DNA of 64,000 nucleotides, from NCBI GenBank assembly GCA_963850095.1, contig CAWKJX010000004.1, forward strand, positions 1 to 64,000. The letters are read 5' to 3'. How positions within the stretch are numbered: the stretch's first letter is position 1; each line of letters begins with the position of its first letter. The stretch comes from Bog-473 sp963850095 (GTDB taxonomy: Bacteria; Actinomycetota; Acidimicrobiia; Acidimicrobiales; RAAP-2). Made by a program: the position numbers and the translations under genes. Below, in pieces: positions 37,536 through 46,212 of this stretch. The notes under the pieces are model-generated. The model made no database searches. It was given only the letters and a program-made list of their open reading frames with translations, and had not been told where the DNA came from.

Positions 37536-38426
37536 TCAACTCTTCTTGCCGAGGAGGGGGTGCTCGCCCATGCCGACGGGCTGGAGATGCTGGCCCAGCA
37601 CCTCGTGGAAATGGTCGGCCACCTCCTGGGGCGTCCAGCCGCCCTCGCGCCACATGGTGGCGATCTGGCGCGGCGTCTGGAAGAGCGTGTAGGCGAAGCC
37701 GGTGCGCCCGAGCACCTGGCCGTTGACGTAGGAGGCGCCTTCGGAGGCCAGGAAGGCGACCAGCGGGGCATTGAGGGCGGGGTCCTGGTCGGCCGGCGGC
37801 TCGGCCCCGGCGTAGAGGCCCTCGGTCATGCGGGTGAAGCCGGCGGGCGCCACCGCGTTGACCGTGATGCCGTACTTGCCCAGCTCGAGCGCCCAGACGA
37901 AGGTCATGCCCATGATGGCGGCCTTGGCCGCGCCGTAGTTGGTCTGGCCGAAGTTGCCCCGCAGGCCGGCCGACGAGGTGATGTTGACGATGCGGCCGTA
38001 GCCGGCGTCCTTCATGAGCGGCGCGGCGTGGCGCACGGTGTTGAAGGTGCCCTTCTGGTGCACGGCCACGACGGCGTCGTAGTCGGCCTCGTCCATCTTG
38101 ACCAGCGTGCGGTCGCGCACGATGCCGGCGTTGTTCACGACGATGTCGATGGAGCCGAAGGTGTCGACGGCGGTGCCGATGATGCGGCCGGCCGCCTCGA
38201 AGTCGCTCACCGAGTCGTGGTTGGGGACGGCCGTGCCGCCCGCCGACGCTATGTCGGCGCAGACCTGCGCCGCGGGGTCCTCGCCGGTGCCTTCACCGCC
38301 GAGCGACACGCCGACATCGTTGACGACGACGTTCGCCCCCTCGGCGGCCAGGCACAGGGCGATGTCCCGCCCGATGCCCCGACCCGCGCCCGTCACCACC
38401 GCCGTCCGACCGTCCAGGAGTCCCAT
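37536..38426 (-). CDS. SDR-family 3-hydroxyacyl-CoA dehydrogenase-like oxidoreductase
   Basis: The 296-residue short-chain dehydrogenase has TAVVTGAGRGIGRDIALCLA (NAD loop), NNAGIVRDRTL, and catalytic Ser, Tyr and Lys in ITSSAGLRGNFGQTNYGAAKAA. The extended VVNDVGVSLGGEG segment is typical of the HSD17B4/FabG-like group acting on (3R)-hydroxyacyl-CoA. The promoter is unusually readable: -35-like CTGTCA, 17 bases, -10 TACAGT (38434-38439), then ATG at 38426 with no leader. The operator 38449-38470 covers the -35. It is divergent from the aldolase gene. Confidence 0.92.
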   Translation of the reverse strand: MGLLDGRTAVVTGAGRGIGRDIALCLAAEGANVVVNDVGVSLGGEGTGEDPAAQVCADIASAGGTAVPNHDSVSDFEAAGRIIGTAVDTFGSIDIVVNNAGIVRDRTLVKMDEADYDAVVAVHQKGTFNTVRHAAPLMKDAGYGRIVNITSSAGLRGNFGQTNYGAAKAAIMGMTFVWALELGKYGITVNAVAPAGFTRMTEGLYAGAEPPADQDPALNAPLVAFLASEGASYVNGQVLGRTGFAYTLFQTPRQIATMWREGGWTPQEVADHFHEVLGQHLQPVGMGEHPLLGKKS

Positions 38427-38448
38427 GGCGCGCACTGTACTCGGCGTC

Positions 38449-38470
38449 CCGTTTGCTGACAGCCGTGTCA
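38449..38470. promoter_or_regulatory. Operator in the SDR/aldolase divergent promoter
   Basis: The core TGACAGCCGTGTCA (38457-38470) with the flank CCGTTTGC is identical over 22 bases to the reverse complement of 25662-25683. It overlaps the SDR -35 element. It lies 82 bases upstream of the aldolase start, where TACCAT at 38490-38495 is a possible -10. One repressor bound here could control both genes. Confidence 0.72.
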
Positions 38471-38551
38471 GTAACGGCGCCCGGGGCTGTACCATCTGGG
38501 CGTCCCAGGGGCGACGCGGTCGCCCGACATCCCGACTGAGGAGCAGCGGCC

Positions 38552-39193
38552 ATGGCCACCTTCATTGAGAACGCACCCGAGCAGATTGTGGCGGCGGCCC
38601 AGGAACTGCTGGCGAAGGGACTGGTCGAAGGGACGTCGGGGAACATCTCGGCCCGCATGGAAGACGGCAACATCGCCTGCACCCCGTCGTCGCTCGACTA
38701 CCGGATCATGACGGCCGAGGACATCGTCATCGTGAACCCGGCCGGCGACGTGGTGGCCGGCACGCGTGGGCCGACGTCGGAGAAGTACCTCCACCTGGCC
38801 GTCATGAACGCGTACGAGGACATCGGCGTGTGCATCCACTCCCACGCCGTGCACGCCACCATGTTCGCCGTGGCCCACCAGGACATCCCGAGCTGCATCG
38901 ACGAGTTCACCGTCTATTTGGGGGGTGACATCCGCTGCACCGAGTATGCGCCGAGCGGCTCCCCCGACCTGGCCGAGCAGGTGGTCAAAGCGCTGGAGGA
39001 CCGCGGCGCCGCCCTCATCGCCAACCACGGCATGGTGGCCATCGGCACCACCATGGAGAGGACCATGCACAACACGGCCCTGGTCGAGCGCTCGGCCCAG
39101 ATCATCTGGGGGGGCAAGCAGCTCGGCGCCATCTACCCGCTGCCCGAGAAGGTCAACGCCAACTTCGCCAACGTCTACCCCTTCATGCGCTAG
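38552..39193 (+). CDS. Class II aldolase/adducin family protein
   Basis: The 213-residue protein has the fuculose-phosphate aldolase fold: GLVEGTSGNISARMEDG near residue 25, TPSSLDYRIMTAEDIV near 50, and the zinc histidines in VCIHSHAVHATMFA near 92 and ALIANHGMVAIG near 152. Class II aldolases split sugar phosphates or related hydroxy-acids with a divalent metal. The gene is divergent from the SDR and shares its operator, so both may serve one catabolic route. A RidA gene follows after 6 bases. Confidence 0.9.
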   Translation: MATFIENAPEQIVAAAQELLAKGLVEGTSGNISARMEDGNIACTPSSLDYRIMTAEDIVIVNPAGDVVAGTRGPTSEKYLHLAVMNAYEDIGVCIHSHAVHATMFAVAHQDIPSCIDEFTVYLGGDIRCTEYAPSGSPDLAEQVVKALEDRGAALIANHGMVAIGTTMERTMHNTALVERSAQIIWGGKQLGAIYPLPEKVNANFANVYPFMR

Positions 39194-39199
39194 GCCGCA

Positions 39200-39688
39200 G
39201 TGCCGGCCGCCGAAGGGCAAGCAGGGGGAAGGGTCCGGGCCCGTCTGGCCGAGCTCGGCCTGACGCTCTACGGGCCGCATCCCCCGCACGACCCGCTCGA
39301 CGCCGTCGTGGTGTGGGACGGCGTGGCGCGGACGTCGGGTCAGCTGCCACGCATCGACGGGGAGCTGACGTGCCAGGGTCGCCTGGGCGACACGGTCACC
39401 GTGGCGGAGGGGCGCCAGGCGGCCGCGGTGTGCGCGCTGAACGCGCTGGCGGTGCTGGAAGTGGCCCTCGGGTCGCTGGACCGGGTGGCCCGCGTCCTCA
39501 CGGTGACCGGGTTCGTGGCCTCGATGCCCGATTTCCACCAGCAGCCGGCGGTGGTCGACGGGGCCAGCGCCGTGCTGGCGGACGTGTTCGGCGACGCCGG
39601 ACGCCACACGCGCTCGGCCGTCGGGGTGGCGGCGCTGCCCCGGGGCGGCGCGGTGGAGATCGAGGTGACGGTGGCGCTGCGGGACTGA
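39200..39688 (+). CDS. RidA/YjgF family protein
   Basis: The 162-residue protein is a RidA-fold member: AVVWDGVARTSGQLPRIDGEL near residue 38, AAVCALNALAVLEVALGSLDRVARVLTVTGFVAS near 78-110 and GVAALPRGGAVEIEVTVAL at the end. RidA proteins hydrolyse reactive enamine/imine intermediates. In this sequence the arginine usually seen before the final EIE motif is at RGGAVEIE. It starts with GTG 6 bases after the aldolase stop and is very likely co-transcribed. Confidence 0.9.
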   Translation: MPAAEGQAGGRVRARLAELGLTLYGPHPPHDPLDAVVVWDGVARTSGQLPRIDGELTCQGRLGDTVTVAEGRQAAAVCALNALAVLEVALGSLDRVARVLTVTGFVASMPDFHQQPAVVDGASAVLADVFGDAGRHTRSAVGVAALPRGGAVEIEVTVALRD

Positions 39689-39932
39689 CCACGGTCCCGG
39701 GGCCCTTCGTGAGCGCCTGGCGCGACGACCCGGTGCGCCCGGCCCGGGCCGCCGCCTTGGCAAGCCCGGGGGACAGCGGCCGTCCACGGGGCCGACGCCC
39801 CGGGCTCGCTTCCAGGTCGGCGGGTACCGGGACGTCGGGAGCGCCGATCGTGCGGTGCACGCGGAGATCACAGCCCCGCTCAGCTCCGATCTTCCTGTGA
39901 GAGGATGGGCCCCGTTCACGGCGTCGTCCCGG

Positions 39933-39966
39933 GAGGATGTGCGGATAAGAGGATGTGCGATAAGAG
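39933..39966. repeat. 15/16-base tandem repeat just before cheB
   Basis: GAGGATGTGCGGATAA (39933-39948) is followed directly by GAGGATGTGCGATAA (39949-39963) and by GAG before GTG at 39967. Each unit carries a GAGG Shine-Dalgarno-like core. The repeat may reflect slippage, and it leaves the true CheB start ambiguous. The rest of the gap 39689-39932 shows nothing recognisable. Confidence 0.5.
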
Positions 39967-40614
39967 GTGATCGGCGGGGAACACAGGGACGTCGGGTCGG
40001 TCTCGGACATCTGGATGAGGAGTCCGGGAGCGGAGGACGGGTATGACATCGTCCTGATGGCCGCCTCGGCGGGAGGGCTGGCCGCCATCAGCGAGGTTCT
40101 GGGCGCCCTGCCGAGGGACTTCCCCCTCCCCGTCGTGATCGTCCAGCATCTCGACCCCCGCCACCGCAGCTTGATGGCGGACATCTTGCGGCGCCGCACG
40201 CGCCTCCAGGTAGAGGAGGCCACCGAGGGGACCAAGCTCGAGCCGGCGACGGCTTATACGGCCCCGCCCGACGAGCACCTGCTGGTCACGCCCGAAGGGC
40301 ACCTGACCCTGTCCCATTCCGAGCTGGTGCACTTCGTCCGCCCCTCCGCTGACCTGCTGTTCGAATCGGGTGCCGGTGCCTACCCCGGGCGGTCGATCGG
40401 GGTCGTGCTGACGGGCACGGGAAGCGATGCCAACATGGGAGTGCGGGCGATCGCCCAGACGGGAGGGACGGTCATTGTGCAGGATCCGTCCACGGCCGAG
40501 TTCGGAGGCATGCCGAGGGCCGCCATCGAGACCGGCGACGTCGACTTCGTCCTCGGCCTCGACGAAATCGGGCCCGCCCTCATTGTGCTCGCCGGGAGGC
40601 AGGGCGCACGGTGA
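39967..40614 (+). CDS. CheB-type protein-glutamate methylesterase (stand-alone catalytic domain)
   Basis: The protein has about 215 residues and is a CheB catalytic domain without receiver. The nucleophile Ser is in VLMAASAGGLAAIS near residue 35, the catalytic His in VIVQHLDPRH near 61, and the Asp in VLTGTGSDANMGVRAI near 155. CheB removes methyl groups from chemoreceptors. The start is uncertain: the GTG at 39967 has GAGG too close, and an ATG at 40015 is the alternative. It overlaps the CheR gene by 4 bases. No receptor or CheA is in the window. Confidence 0.88.
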   Translation: MIGGEHRDVGSVSDIWMRSPGAEDGYDIVLMAASAGGLAAISEVLGALPRDFPLPVVIVQHLDPRHRSLMADILRRRTRLQVEEATEGTKLEPATAYTAPPDEHLLVTPEGHLTLSHSELVHFVRPSADLLFESGAGAYPGRSIGVVLTGTGSDANMGVRAIAQTGGTVIVQDPSTAEFGGMPRAAIETGDVDFVLGLDEIGPALIVLAGRQGAR

Positions 40615-42611
40615 GCCCGTCGCTCGGCGACGACGACGAGGCCGCGTCGTTTGAAGCGGAAGAGGGAACGACCGACCTCTCCGGGCCGTCCGACGAGAGG
40701 CCCGGAGCCGGCGACGACGAGGAGCTCGAGGAACTGCTCCGCTTCATTCGAGACACCCGCGGCTTCGACTTCACCGGCTACAAGCGCTCGTCGATCGGGC
40801 GTCGGGTCCATCGCCGGATGCACGAGGTCAGGACCGATTCGCTCGCCGACTACCGCGACCTGCTCGAAGCGGACGTCGACGAGTTCACCTATCTCTTCAA
40901 CACGATCCTCATCAACCTGACCGGGTTCTTTCGGGACCTCCCGGCGTGGCGATATCTCCAGGCCGAGGTGCTTCCCGACATTGTCGCCCGGCGAGGTATG
41001 GCGCAACCGATCCGGATTTGGAGCGCCGGCTGCGCGACCGGGGAGGAGCCCTACACCATTGCCATGCTCCTGGCGGAGCTGCTGGGGGTCCAGGAGGCCG
41101 CCCGCCAGGTGAAGATTTATGCCACCGACATCGACCTCGAGGCGTTGGACCAGGCGCGCTTCGGCGTCTATTCCGAGCGGTCGCTGGCGGACGTCCCTGA
41201 GGACCTGCGGGTGAAGTACTTCCAGGAGGACATCCACCATCGCGGCTCGGTCATCATCCCGAGCCTCCGCCGGACGGTGGTCTTCGGGCGCCTCGATCTG
41301 ACCAGGGATCCACCGATCTCGCGGGTGGATCTGGTGGCCTGCCGCAACACGTTGATGTACCTGACCGCCGAGACACAGAAATATGTGATCCCGCGCTTGC
41401 AGTACGCGCTACGAGACGGCGGCTACCTCTTCCTCGGGCGCGCCGAAATGGTTCTTCGAGGCGGGGCCGAGCGGTTCAACACGGTCAGCCTCCAGCACCG
41501 GATTTTCGTCACCATGCCCCACCTGATGCGGCGGGACCTGGGTGAGGGTGAGGAGCGGCAGCCCTTCGACATCGGGCCGTCCGAGGGGCGCTCGAGAATG
41601 GTGGACGAGTTCTCGGAGATCTACGAGAGTCCGTTTCACCCGTCCTCCATTGCCGAGGTCCAGGTGGACAAACAGCTGAAGCTCTTCGCTGCCAATGTCA
41701 GCGCCCAACAGCTCTTTGGCCTCACCACACGGAATCTCACGCACCCGTTCGAGGATCTCCCGTTCGCCCGGCAGCCGCTCGACCTCGTGAGCCACGCCGA
41801 ACGGGCGATGCGTGACGGGGTGTCCATCGACCTCGGCGTGGCCCGCTACGAGCTGTCCGACGAGGGGAGGGATTTCGAAGTGCGCATCCTCCCCATACTC
41901 GACCTCGAGCAGAGGTCCGTGGGCGCGAGCATCACGTTCGACGACATAAGGCACACGCGTGAGTTGCGCGAAGGGTTTCGTCAGCTCCACGAGGAGCTCG
42001 AGACCGCGTACGAGGAGTTGCAATCGACCAACGAAGAGCTGGTGACCAGCAACGAGGAGCTTCAATCGAGCTATGAGGAGCTCGAGACCAGCAATGAGGA
42101 GCTCCAGTCCGCCAACGAGGAGCTGGAGACGACCAACGAGGAGTTGCGGTCCGCCAACGAGGAGTTGGAGGCGACCAACATCGATCTCAAGACGACGACG
42201 GACGCGATCGAGCACCTCAATTCCACCCTGATCGATTCCAACCGTGAGCTCATCCGCTACGGCGATCTGCATCGCAAGGTCATGGATCACTTCGAGGGGG
42301 CGATCGTCGTGCTGAACGGGCGATTGCTCGTCACGGAGTGGAACTTGAGGGCGACCGACCTGTGGGGTCTCAGGGAGGAGGAGGTGCTCGGGGAGCCGTT
42401 CTTCGGATTGGACTTCGGCCTGCCTCTCGAACGCTTGCAAGATCCGGTGCGGGCCTGCCGAACACCGGGTGCGTCCGCGGTGACGGTCGAGGTGGACGGG
42501 GTGAACCGGCTCGGAGCGAGCATCACCTGCACCGTCAGCGTGTCCCCCATCACCGGCAGCAACGAGACCTCCGTGCTCCTGATCATGGAGACCCCCGAGC
42601 GATCGGCATGA
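40611..42611 (+). CDS. CheR-type methyltransferase with coiled coil and PAS-like domains
   Basis: The 666-residue protein starts with a CheR N-terminal domain (about 40-95) and a CheR SAM methyltransferase domain (about 100-290; IRIWSAGCATGEEPYTIAMLL). A PAS-like region follows near 330-450. A striking coiled coil of about nine heptads of N-E-E-L type (EELQSTNEELVTSNEEL..., residues about 460-520) leads to a C-terminal PAS domain (about 545-660). CheB-CheR-coiled-coil-PAS sets usually serve non-flagellar signalling. This one has no histidine kinase domain. The GTG start overlaps the CheB stop (GTGA). Confidence 0.9.
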   Translation: MSPSLGDDDEAASFEAEEGTTDLSGPSDERPGAGDDEELEELLRFIRDTRGFDFTGYKRSSIGRRVHRRMHEVRTDSLADYRDLLEADVDEFTYLFNTILINLTGFFRDLPAWRYLQAEVLPDIVARRGMAQPIRIWSAGCATGEEPYTIAMLLAELLGVQEAARQVKIYATDIDLEALDQARFGVYSERSLADVPEDLRVKYFQEDIHHRGSVIIPSLRRTVVFGRLDLTRDPPISRVDLVACRNTLMYLTAETQKYVIPRLQYALRDGGYLFLGRAEMVLRGGAERFNTVSLQHRIFVTMPHLMRRDLGEGEERQPFDIGPSEGRSRMVDEFSEIYESPFHPSSIAEVQVDKQLKLFAANVSAQQLFGLTTRNLTHPFEDLPFARQPLDLVSHAERAMRDGVSIDLGVARYELSDEGRDFEVRILPILDLEQRSVGASITFDDIRHTRELREGFRQLHEELETAYEELQSTNEELVTSNEELQSSYEELETSNEELQSANEELETTNEELRSANEELEATNIDLKTTTDAIEHLNSTLIDSNRELIRYGDLHRKVMDHFEGAIVVLNGRLLVTEWNLRATDLWGLREEEVLGEPFFGLDFGLPLERLQDPVRACRTPGASAVTVEVDGVNRLGASITCTVSVSPITGSNETSVLLIMETPERSA

Positions 42612-42672
42612 CCGAGCTCGGCCATCGCGGTGAGTGTGGTCCGGCCGGTGGGAAGACCGCCGCCGGCTCGAA

Positions 42673-43395
42673 TCAGAGCCGCAGTCCCATGGTGACGACG
42701 GACTCGGCCGTGTGGCGCAGCGAGACGCGGTGGTCGTTGGCGTGTTTGCGCAGAATGGCGAACGCCTCGTCCGCCCCGACGCCCCGGGTGGCCATGATGA
42801 CGCCCTTGGCCTGCTCAATGAGGACCCGGCTCTCGAGGGCCTCCTCGAGCTGCTGGATCTTCTGACTGTCGCCCAGGCGCTCGTTGGCCCGGACGAGGTA
42901 GCCGGCGGCCACCTGCGCGAAGGCACCGGCCGCCTTCAGCTCGAAGTCGATCCACGGGCGGGGTGACGTGGAGACGAGTGTGAGCACGCCGAGAACCTTG
43001 TTGGCCGTGATGGGAATCGCGGCGACGGCGCCGACGCCGGCGCGCTCGGCTGCGGCGGCGTAGGTCGGCCAATCCCCGGCACGGGTTCGGATGTCGTCCA
43101 CCACGACGTCGCGGCCGACGGTGGCGGCGTCCGTCGTCGGACCGCCGAGTTTGGAGTCGACGAGCCGCTCCAAGCTGGGAACCTGGTAGCCGTCGGCGGC
43201 CTCTGACACCAGGCGGTTGCTGCGGACGATGCCGACAATCGTGCCGTCCACGCCGAGAAGGGATCTCAACCGAACGGCAAGATCGCGCAACAGATCGTGA
43301 CGCCTGCCTTCGCCGGCCACCTCGGCCGCGAACTCCCGCAGGGATTCGAGGACGCGCTCGGCATTGGGGCTGGCGCGGGTCGCCGGGTCCGCCAT
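42673..43395 (-). CDS. GAF-ANTAR transcription antiterminator
   Basis: The 240-residue protein has a GAF domain (about 20-160; LLRDLAVRLRSLLGVDGTIVGIV, FAQVAAGYL) and a C-terminal ANTAR domain (about 180-235) with LEEALESRVLIEQAKGVIMATRGVGADEAFAILRKHAN. ANTAR proteins bind paired RNA hairpins and stop termination. The GAF domain would sense a small ligand or redox state. It faces the CheR gene convergently. The region before it (43396-43500) contains AT-rich tracts (GCTCTTTTTTGGGG) unusual for this window. No ANTAR target hairpin pair was identified with confidence. Confidence 0.9.
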   Translation of the reverse strand: MADPATRASPNAERVLESLREFAAEVAGEGRRHDLLRDLAVRLRSLLGVDGTIVGIVRSNRLVSEAADGYQVPSLERLVDSKLGGPTTDAATVGRDVVVDDIRTRAGDWPTYAAAAERAGVGAVAAIPITANKVLGVLTLVSTSPRPWIDFELKAAGAFAQVAAGYLVRANERLGDSQKIQQLEEALESRVLIEQAKGVIMATRGVGADEAFAILRKHANDHRVSLRHTAESVVTMGLRL

Positions 43396-43620
43396 CCCCA
43401 AATGTTGACCTCAACAAGAGTTCGATGCCAGGGCAAATGTCACCGGGCTGCTCGCGGCGCGGCTCAGGTTGCTCTTTTTTGGGGTCTAGAAATGTCAATA
43501 AGGAAGTGCTAAACCTGGGTGAGTACCGGCTGAGCCGACCGGGACCGGAGTCGGCTAGGTGGTGCGTCGCCCAGACTCCGGCGGCGCGTCTTATTGGCGC
43601 GCAACGGAAGGGGTCACGAG

Positions 43621-44145
43621 GTGGATGCACCGCTTCCCCTTGGTTACGCGAGCCCTCAGGCGGACGTCGGACCGGCCGAGTTGCTCTTCAATCAGCTGTT
43701 CGGGGAAATCCTCTCGCTCAGCCTGGTGCTGGCCAGCGCCGCCAGCGTGTGCGGTCCTGGCGAGACGCAGAGCCTGCTGGCCGGAATCAACGACCTCGAC
43801 GGCGCCATGACCGATGTTCGCCAGGCCCTGGCACCGGTCACAACGGTTGGATCGCCGGGACAGGGCGACGCCCTGCAGCGTTTGCACGACACGGTTCGAT
43901 CCATCGCACAGGGGGTCGAGGCCACCAGCATGTCTGCCTCCCGACGTGCGGCGGTATGGGACCAGGCGTTCCAGGTCAGGGCCGTCCTCAAAGAAGTGGC
44001 GAGACTGTCCGACCCGGTCTTGAACCGGCCGTGGTCGACGGTGGCCGAATCCCCATCGGGGCCCACGGCCGACCCGGTCGCCACCAGTGGTCGCATTTCG
44101 AGACTCGAGGGTGGAGGTGGCCCAAGGTCGTGGTGGCCGACATGA
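43621..44145 (+). CDS. Hypothetical alpha-helical protein
   Basis: The 174-residue protein is not recognised. Residues 15-135 look all-helical (LLFNQLFGEILSLSLVLASAA, LLAGINDLDGAMTDVRQAL, WDQAFQVRAVLKEVARLSD), with a disordered, Gly/Ser/Pro-rich tail. There is no signal peptide or transmembrane helix. The GTG at 43621 is preceded by GGAAGGGG at a workable distance. An in-frame start at 43594 is less likely. Its place beside the ANTAR and CheB/CheR genes hints at a signalling role, but nothing in the sequence shows one. Confidence 0.6.
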   Translation: MDAPLPLGYASPQADVGPAELLFNQLFGEILSLSLVLASAASVCGPGETQSLLAGINDLDGAMTDVRQALAPVTTVGSPGQGDALQRLHDTVRSIAQGVEATSMSASRRAAVWDQAFQVRAVLKEVARLSDPVLNRPWSTVAESPSGPTADPVATSGRISRLEGGGGPRSWWPT

Positions 44146-44722
44146 CACCGATGGTGTTTCTCGGCCACGACGAAGAAGGGTTCGGTTGGAATGCCGGTTG
44201 CAACGAGGGCCACGCCCGACCGACCATCCTCGAGCGAATCCGGTGGACCGCACGGCACCGGACGTGGCTGGCGGAGGCTCCCGCAGGGAGGAGCCTCCCG
44301 CTTGCCGCGGCCGATCCGTCGGACGCAACCCATGCCGCACCGTGGCGCGGCCTGAGCCGAACGCGGGTGTTCGGACCGACCGCATTGTTCAGGCGTGGCG
44401 CGAGAGGGAACAGGTGGTCGTGACCTGAACCCACCCGCTCCCCACAACGAGGGCGGCCCTCGTCGAATCTTCCCCCAAGGGTGCCCGCCGGGGGCCGCCC
44501 TCATCTCTCCGCAGTGTGGGTCTCCAGACGCAACTGGCCGCTGATTCTGAGCGCGCACCGCGTCCACAGGAGAGTCTCCCTCACCCTCGACAAAGGTTCG
44601 GTGCCTGACCGAGCCCGCGTGCACCGTTCCCGCCGTCCCACCGTCGGCGGGGCGGTGCTGCCGCGTGCAAGCGGTGAGGACGATTGAGATGAAGGGGACG
44701 ATGGCTGTCCGACGGTGGCTGT
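44146..44722. other. Non-coding gap with one long inverted repeat
   Basis: No gene is supported in these 577 bases. Short open frames on both strands lack ribosome sites or family features. GAGGGCGGCC (44449-44458) pairs perfectly with GGCCGCCCTC (44493-44502) across a 34-base spacer containing CCCCC and GGGGG tracts. This could be a terminator of the plus-strand gene or a structured RNA. Confidence 0.5.
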
Positions 44723-45562
44723 CTAGGGACTGACGAAGGCGGTCTGCATTTCGGCGCGGGCGGCATTGGCTGCGTCCCAGTAATTGGCGGTGCCCTGGTC
44801 GCGCAACTGCTTCACGGCGACGATGGCGGAGCCGTAGGCGGCCACGGCGACGGCGCCGCCGACCGAGATCCGGGCCACGCCGAGCTGGGCCAGCTCGCCG
44901 ACGGGCGGCGCGTTGGGGGTGATGAGGACGCTCACCGGCCGGTCGACGGCGGCCAGCAGGGTGCGCACCTCTTCGGGGTCGACCACCCGGGGCGCAAACA
45001 GGACGTCGGCGCCGGCCTCTTGGTAGGCCTGCAGGCGAGCGATGGTGTCGGCCAGGTCCACCCGCCCGTGCAGGTAGTTCTCCGCCCGGGCGGTGAGGAC
45101 GAAGCGCGCCGGACCGGCGTGGGCGGCCTCGGCGGCGGCTCGCACCCGCTCGGCCGCCTGTGCCAGCTCGTAAATCGGGGCGTCCGGGCGGCGCGTGTAG
45201 TCCTCCACCGACCCGCCGGCCAGCCCGGCGTCGATGGCGGCGGTGATGGTGCCGGCGACGCCGGCCGGGTCGTCGGCGAAGCAGTTCTCGAGGTCGCCCG
45301 AGACGGGCACGTCGACGGCGGCCGCCAGCTCGCCGGAGTGGACGAGGACCTCGTCCCTGGTCATGGCGCCGTCGAGGCGCCCCTGGGAGGCGGCGAACCC
45401 GCCGCTGGTGGTGGCCAGCGCCTCGAAGCCGAGCGAGGCGAAGAGCTTGGCCGAGCCCACGTCCCAGGCGTTGGGCATGAGCAGCGGGGTGCCGGGGACG
45501 TGGAGGGCGCCGAAGCGCTCGGCGCGCGCGGCCGTGCTGGTGAGGGAGGGGGAGGGGGTCAT
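44723..45562 (-). CDS. Isocitrate lyase / PEP mutase superfamily protein
   Basis: The 279-residue protein has the ICL/PEPM fold: LLMPNAWDVGSAKLFASLGFEALATTSGGFAAS near residues 22-50, VPVSGDLENCFADDP near 90, GLAGGSVEDYTRRPDAPIYE near 120 and RFVLTARAENYLHGR near 155. It is related to oxaloacetate hydrolases, 2-methylisocitrate lyases and carboxyPEP mutases. The lyase KKCGH loop is not seen; the ENCF segment sits elsewhere, so the reaction is open. The ATG at 45562 begins the family sequence. Confidence 0.88.
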   Translation of the reverse strand: MTPSPSLTSTAARAERFGALHVPGTPLLMPNAWDVGSAKLFASLGFEALATTSGGFAASQGRLDGAMTRDEVLVHSGELAAAVDVPVSGDLENCFADDPAGVAGTITAAIDAGLAGGSVEDYTRRPDAPIYELAQAAERVRAAAEAAHAGPARFVLTARAENYLHGRVDLADTIARLQAYQEAGADVLFAPRVVDPEEVRTLLAAVDRPVSVLITPNAPPVGELAQLGVARISVGGAVAVAAYGSAIVAVKQLRDQGTANYWDAANAARAEMQTAFVSP

Positions 45563-45732
45563 GCCCTGCACCGTACCGGCGTGGTGTCCCGGGGCGGCGG
45601 GCGGCGGGCGGCGGGCACCGGGCGGCACCGGGTGCCCGGCGACCGGGCGGCAGATTGCTCCGGGCGAGGTAGTGCTCCGGCGCACAGACGGGCGCGCTCG
45701 CCGGCCTGCTGCGGCCTCGCTCCTCGACCCTC

Positions 45733-46212
45733 TCAGCCGGCCGCGGCCGTGACCGCTTCCTGGGCGGGCTCGGGGAACTCCCAGTACTGCACTTCGCAGG
45801 TCATCGGCAGAATGTGGCGCACGTAGACCGAATGGATCTTCACCACGCCCTGATCGTCGACGTGCAGGTCGACGAGCTCCAGGCGACCGTCCTTCTCCCG
45901 GAAGGCCTCGGCACGCTCTTGAATTCCCCGTAGGTCCTCGAGCGAGTTCACAGCGAACCCGTAGTGGTCCATGCGGGGGCAGCGCATGGGCTCGTCCTCG
46001 GCGATGAGGAAGATGAACTGGTCCCAGTGCACGCAGCTGAGGATCAGCCGCCGCCCGTCTTGGGTCATGACCTCGATTTCGTCGAAACCGAGCACCTCTT
46101 TGAAGAAGGTGCAGATGTCCCTTCTGCTCTCCTCGGCCAGCAGCTCGGACGGCAGCGACATGGCGACGTGGTTGAAGTGGGGGTTCCCCGCCGGGTAGTA
46201 GGGGTGGGTCAT
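45733..46212 (-). CDS. VOC family protein (glyoxalase fold)
   Basis: The 159-residue protein has the VOC start NPHFNHVAMSLPSELLAEESRRDICTFFKEVLGFDEIE, the middle HWDQFIFLIAEDEPMRCPRMDHYGFAV and the C-terminal strands KIHSVYVRHILPMTCEVQYWEFPEP. A His in each half and a terminal Glu could bind a metal. It overlaps the zinc alcohol dehydrogenase gene by 4 bases (ATGA) and is thus coupled to it. The substrate is unknown. It ends about 170 bases from the PEP-mutase-like gene. Confidence 0.84.
   Translation of the reverse strand: MTHPYYPAGNPHFNHVAMSLPSELLAEESRRDICTFFKEVLGFDEIEVMTQDGRRLILSCVHWDQFIFLIAEDEPMRCPRMDHYGFAVNSLEDLRGIQERAEAFREKDGRLELVDLHVDDQGVVKIHSVYVRHILPMTCEVQYWEFPEPAQEAVTAAAG

Noticed and set aside
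43460..43520. AT-rich tract as a horizontal-transfer scar
   Set aside because: It is short, has no integrase, tRNA or repeat next to it, and is better explained as a promoter region.
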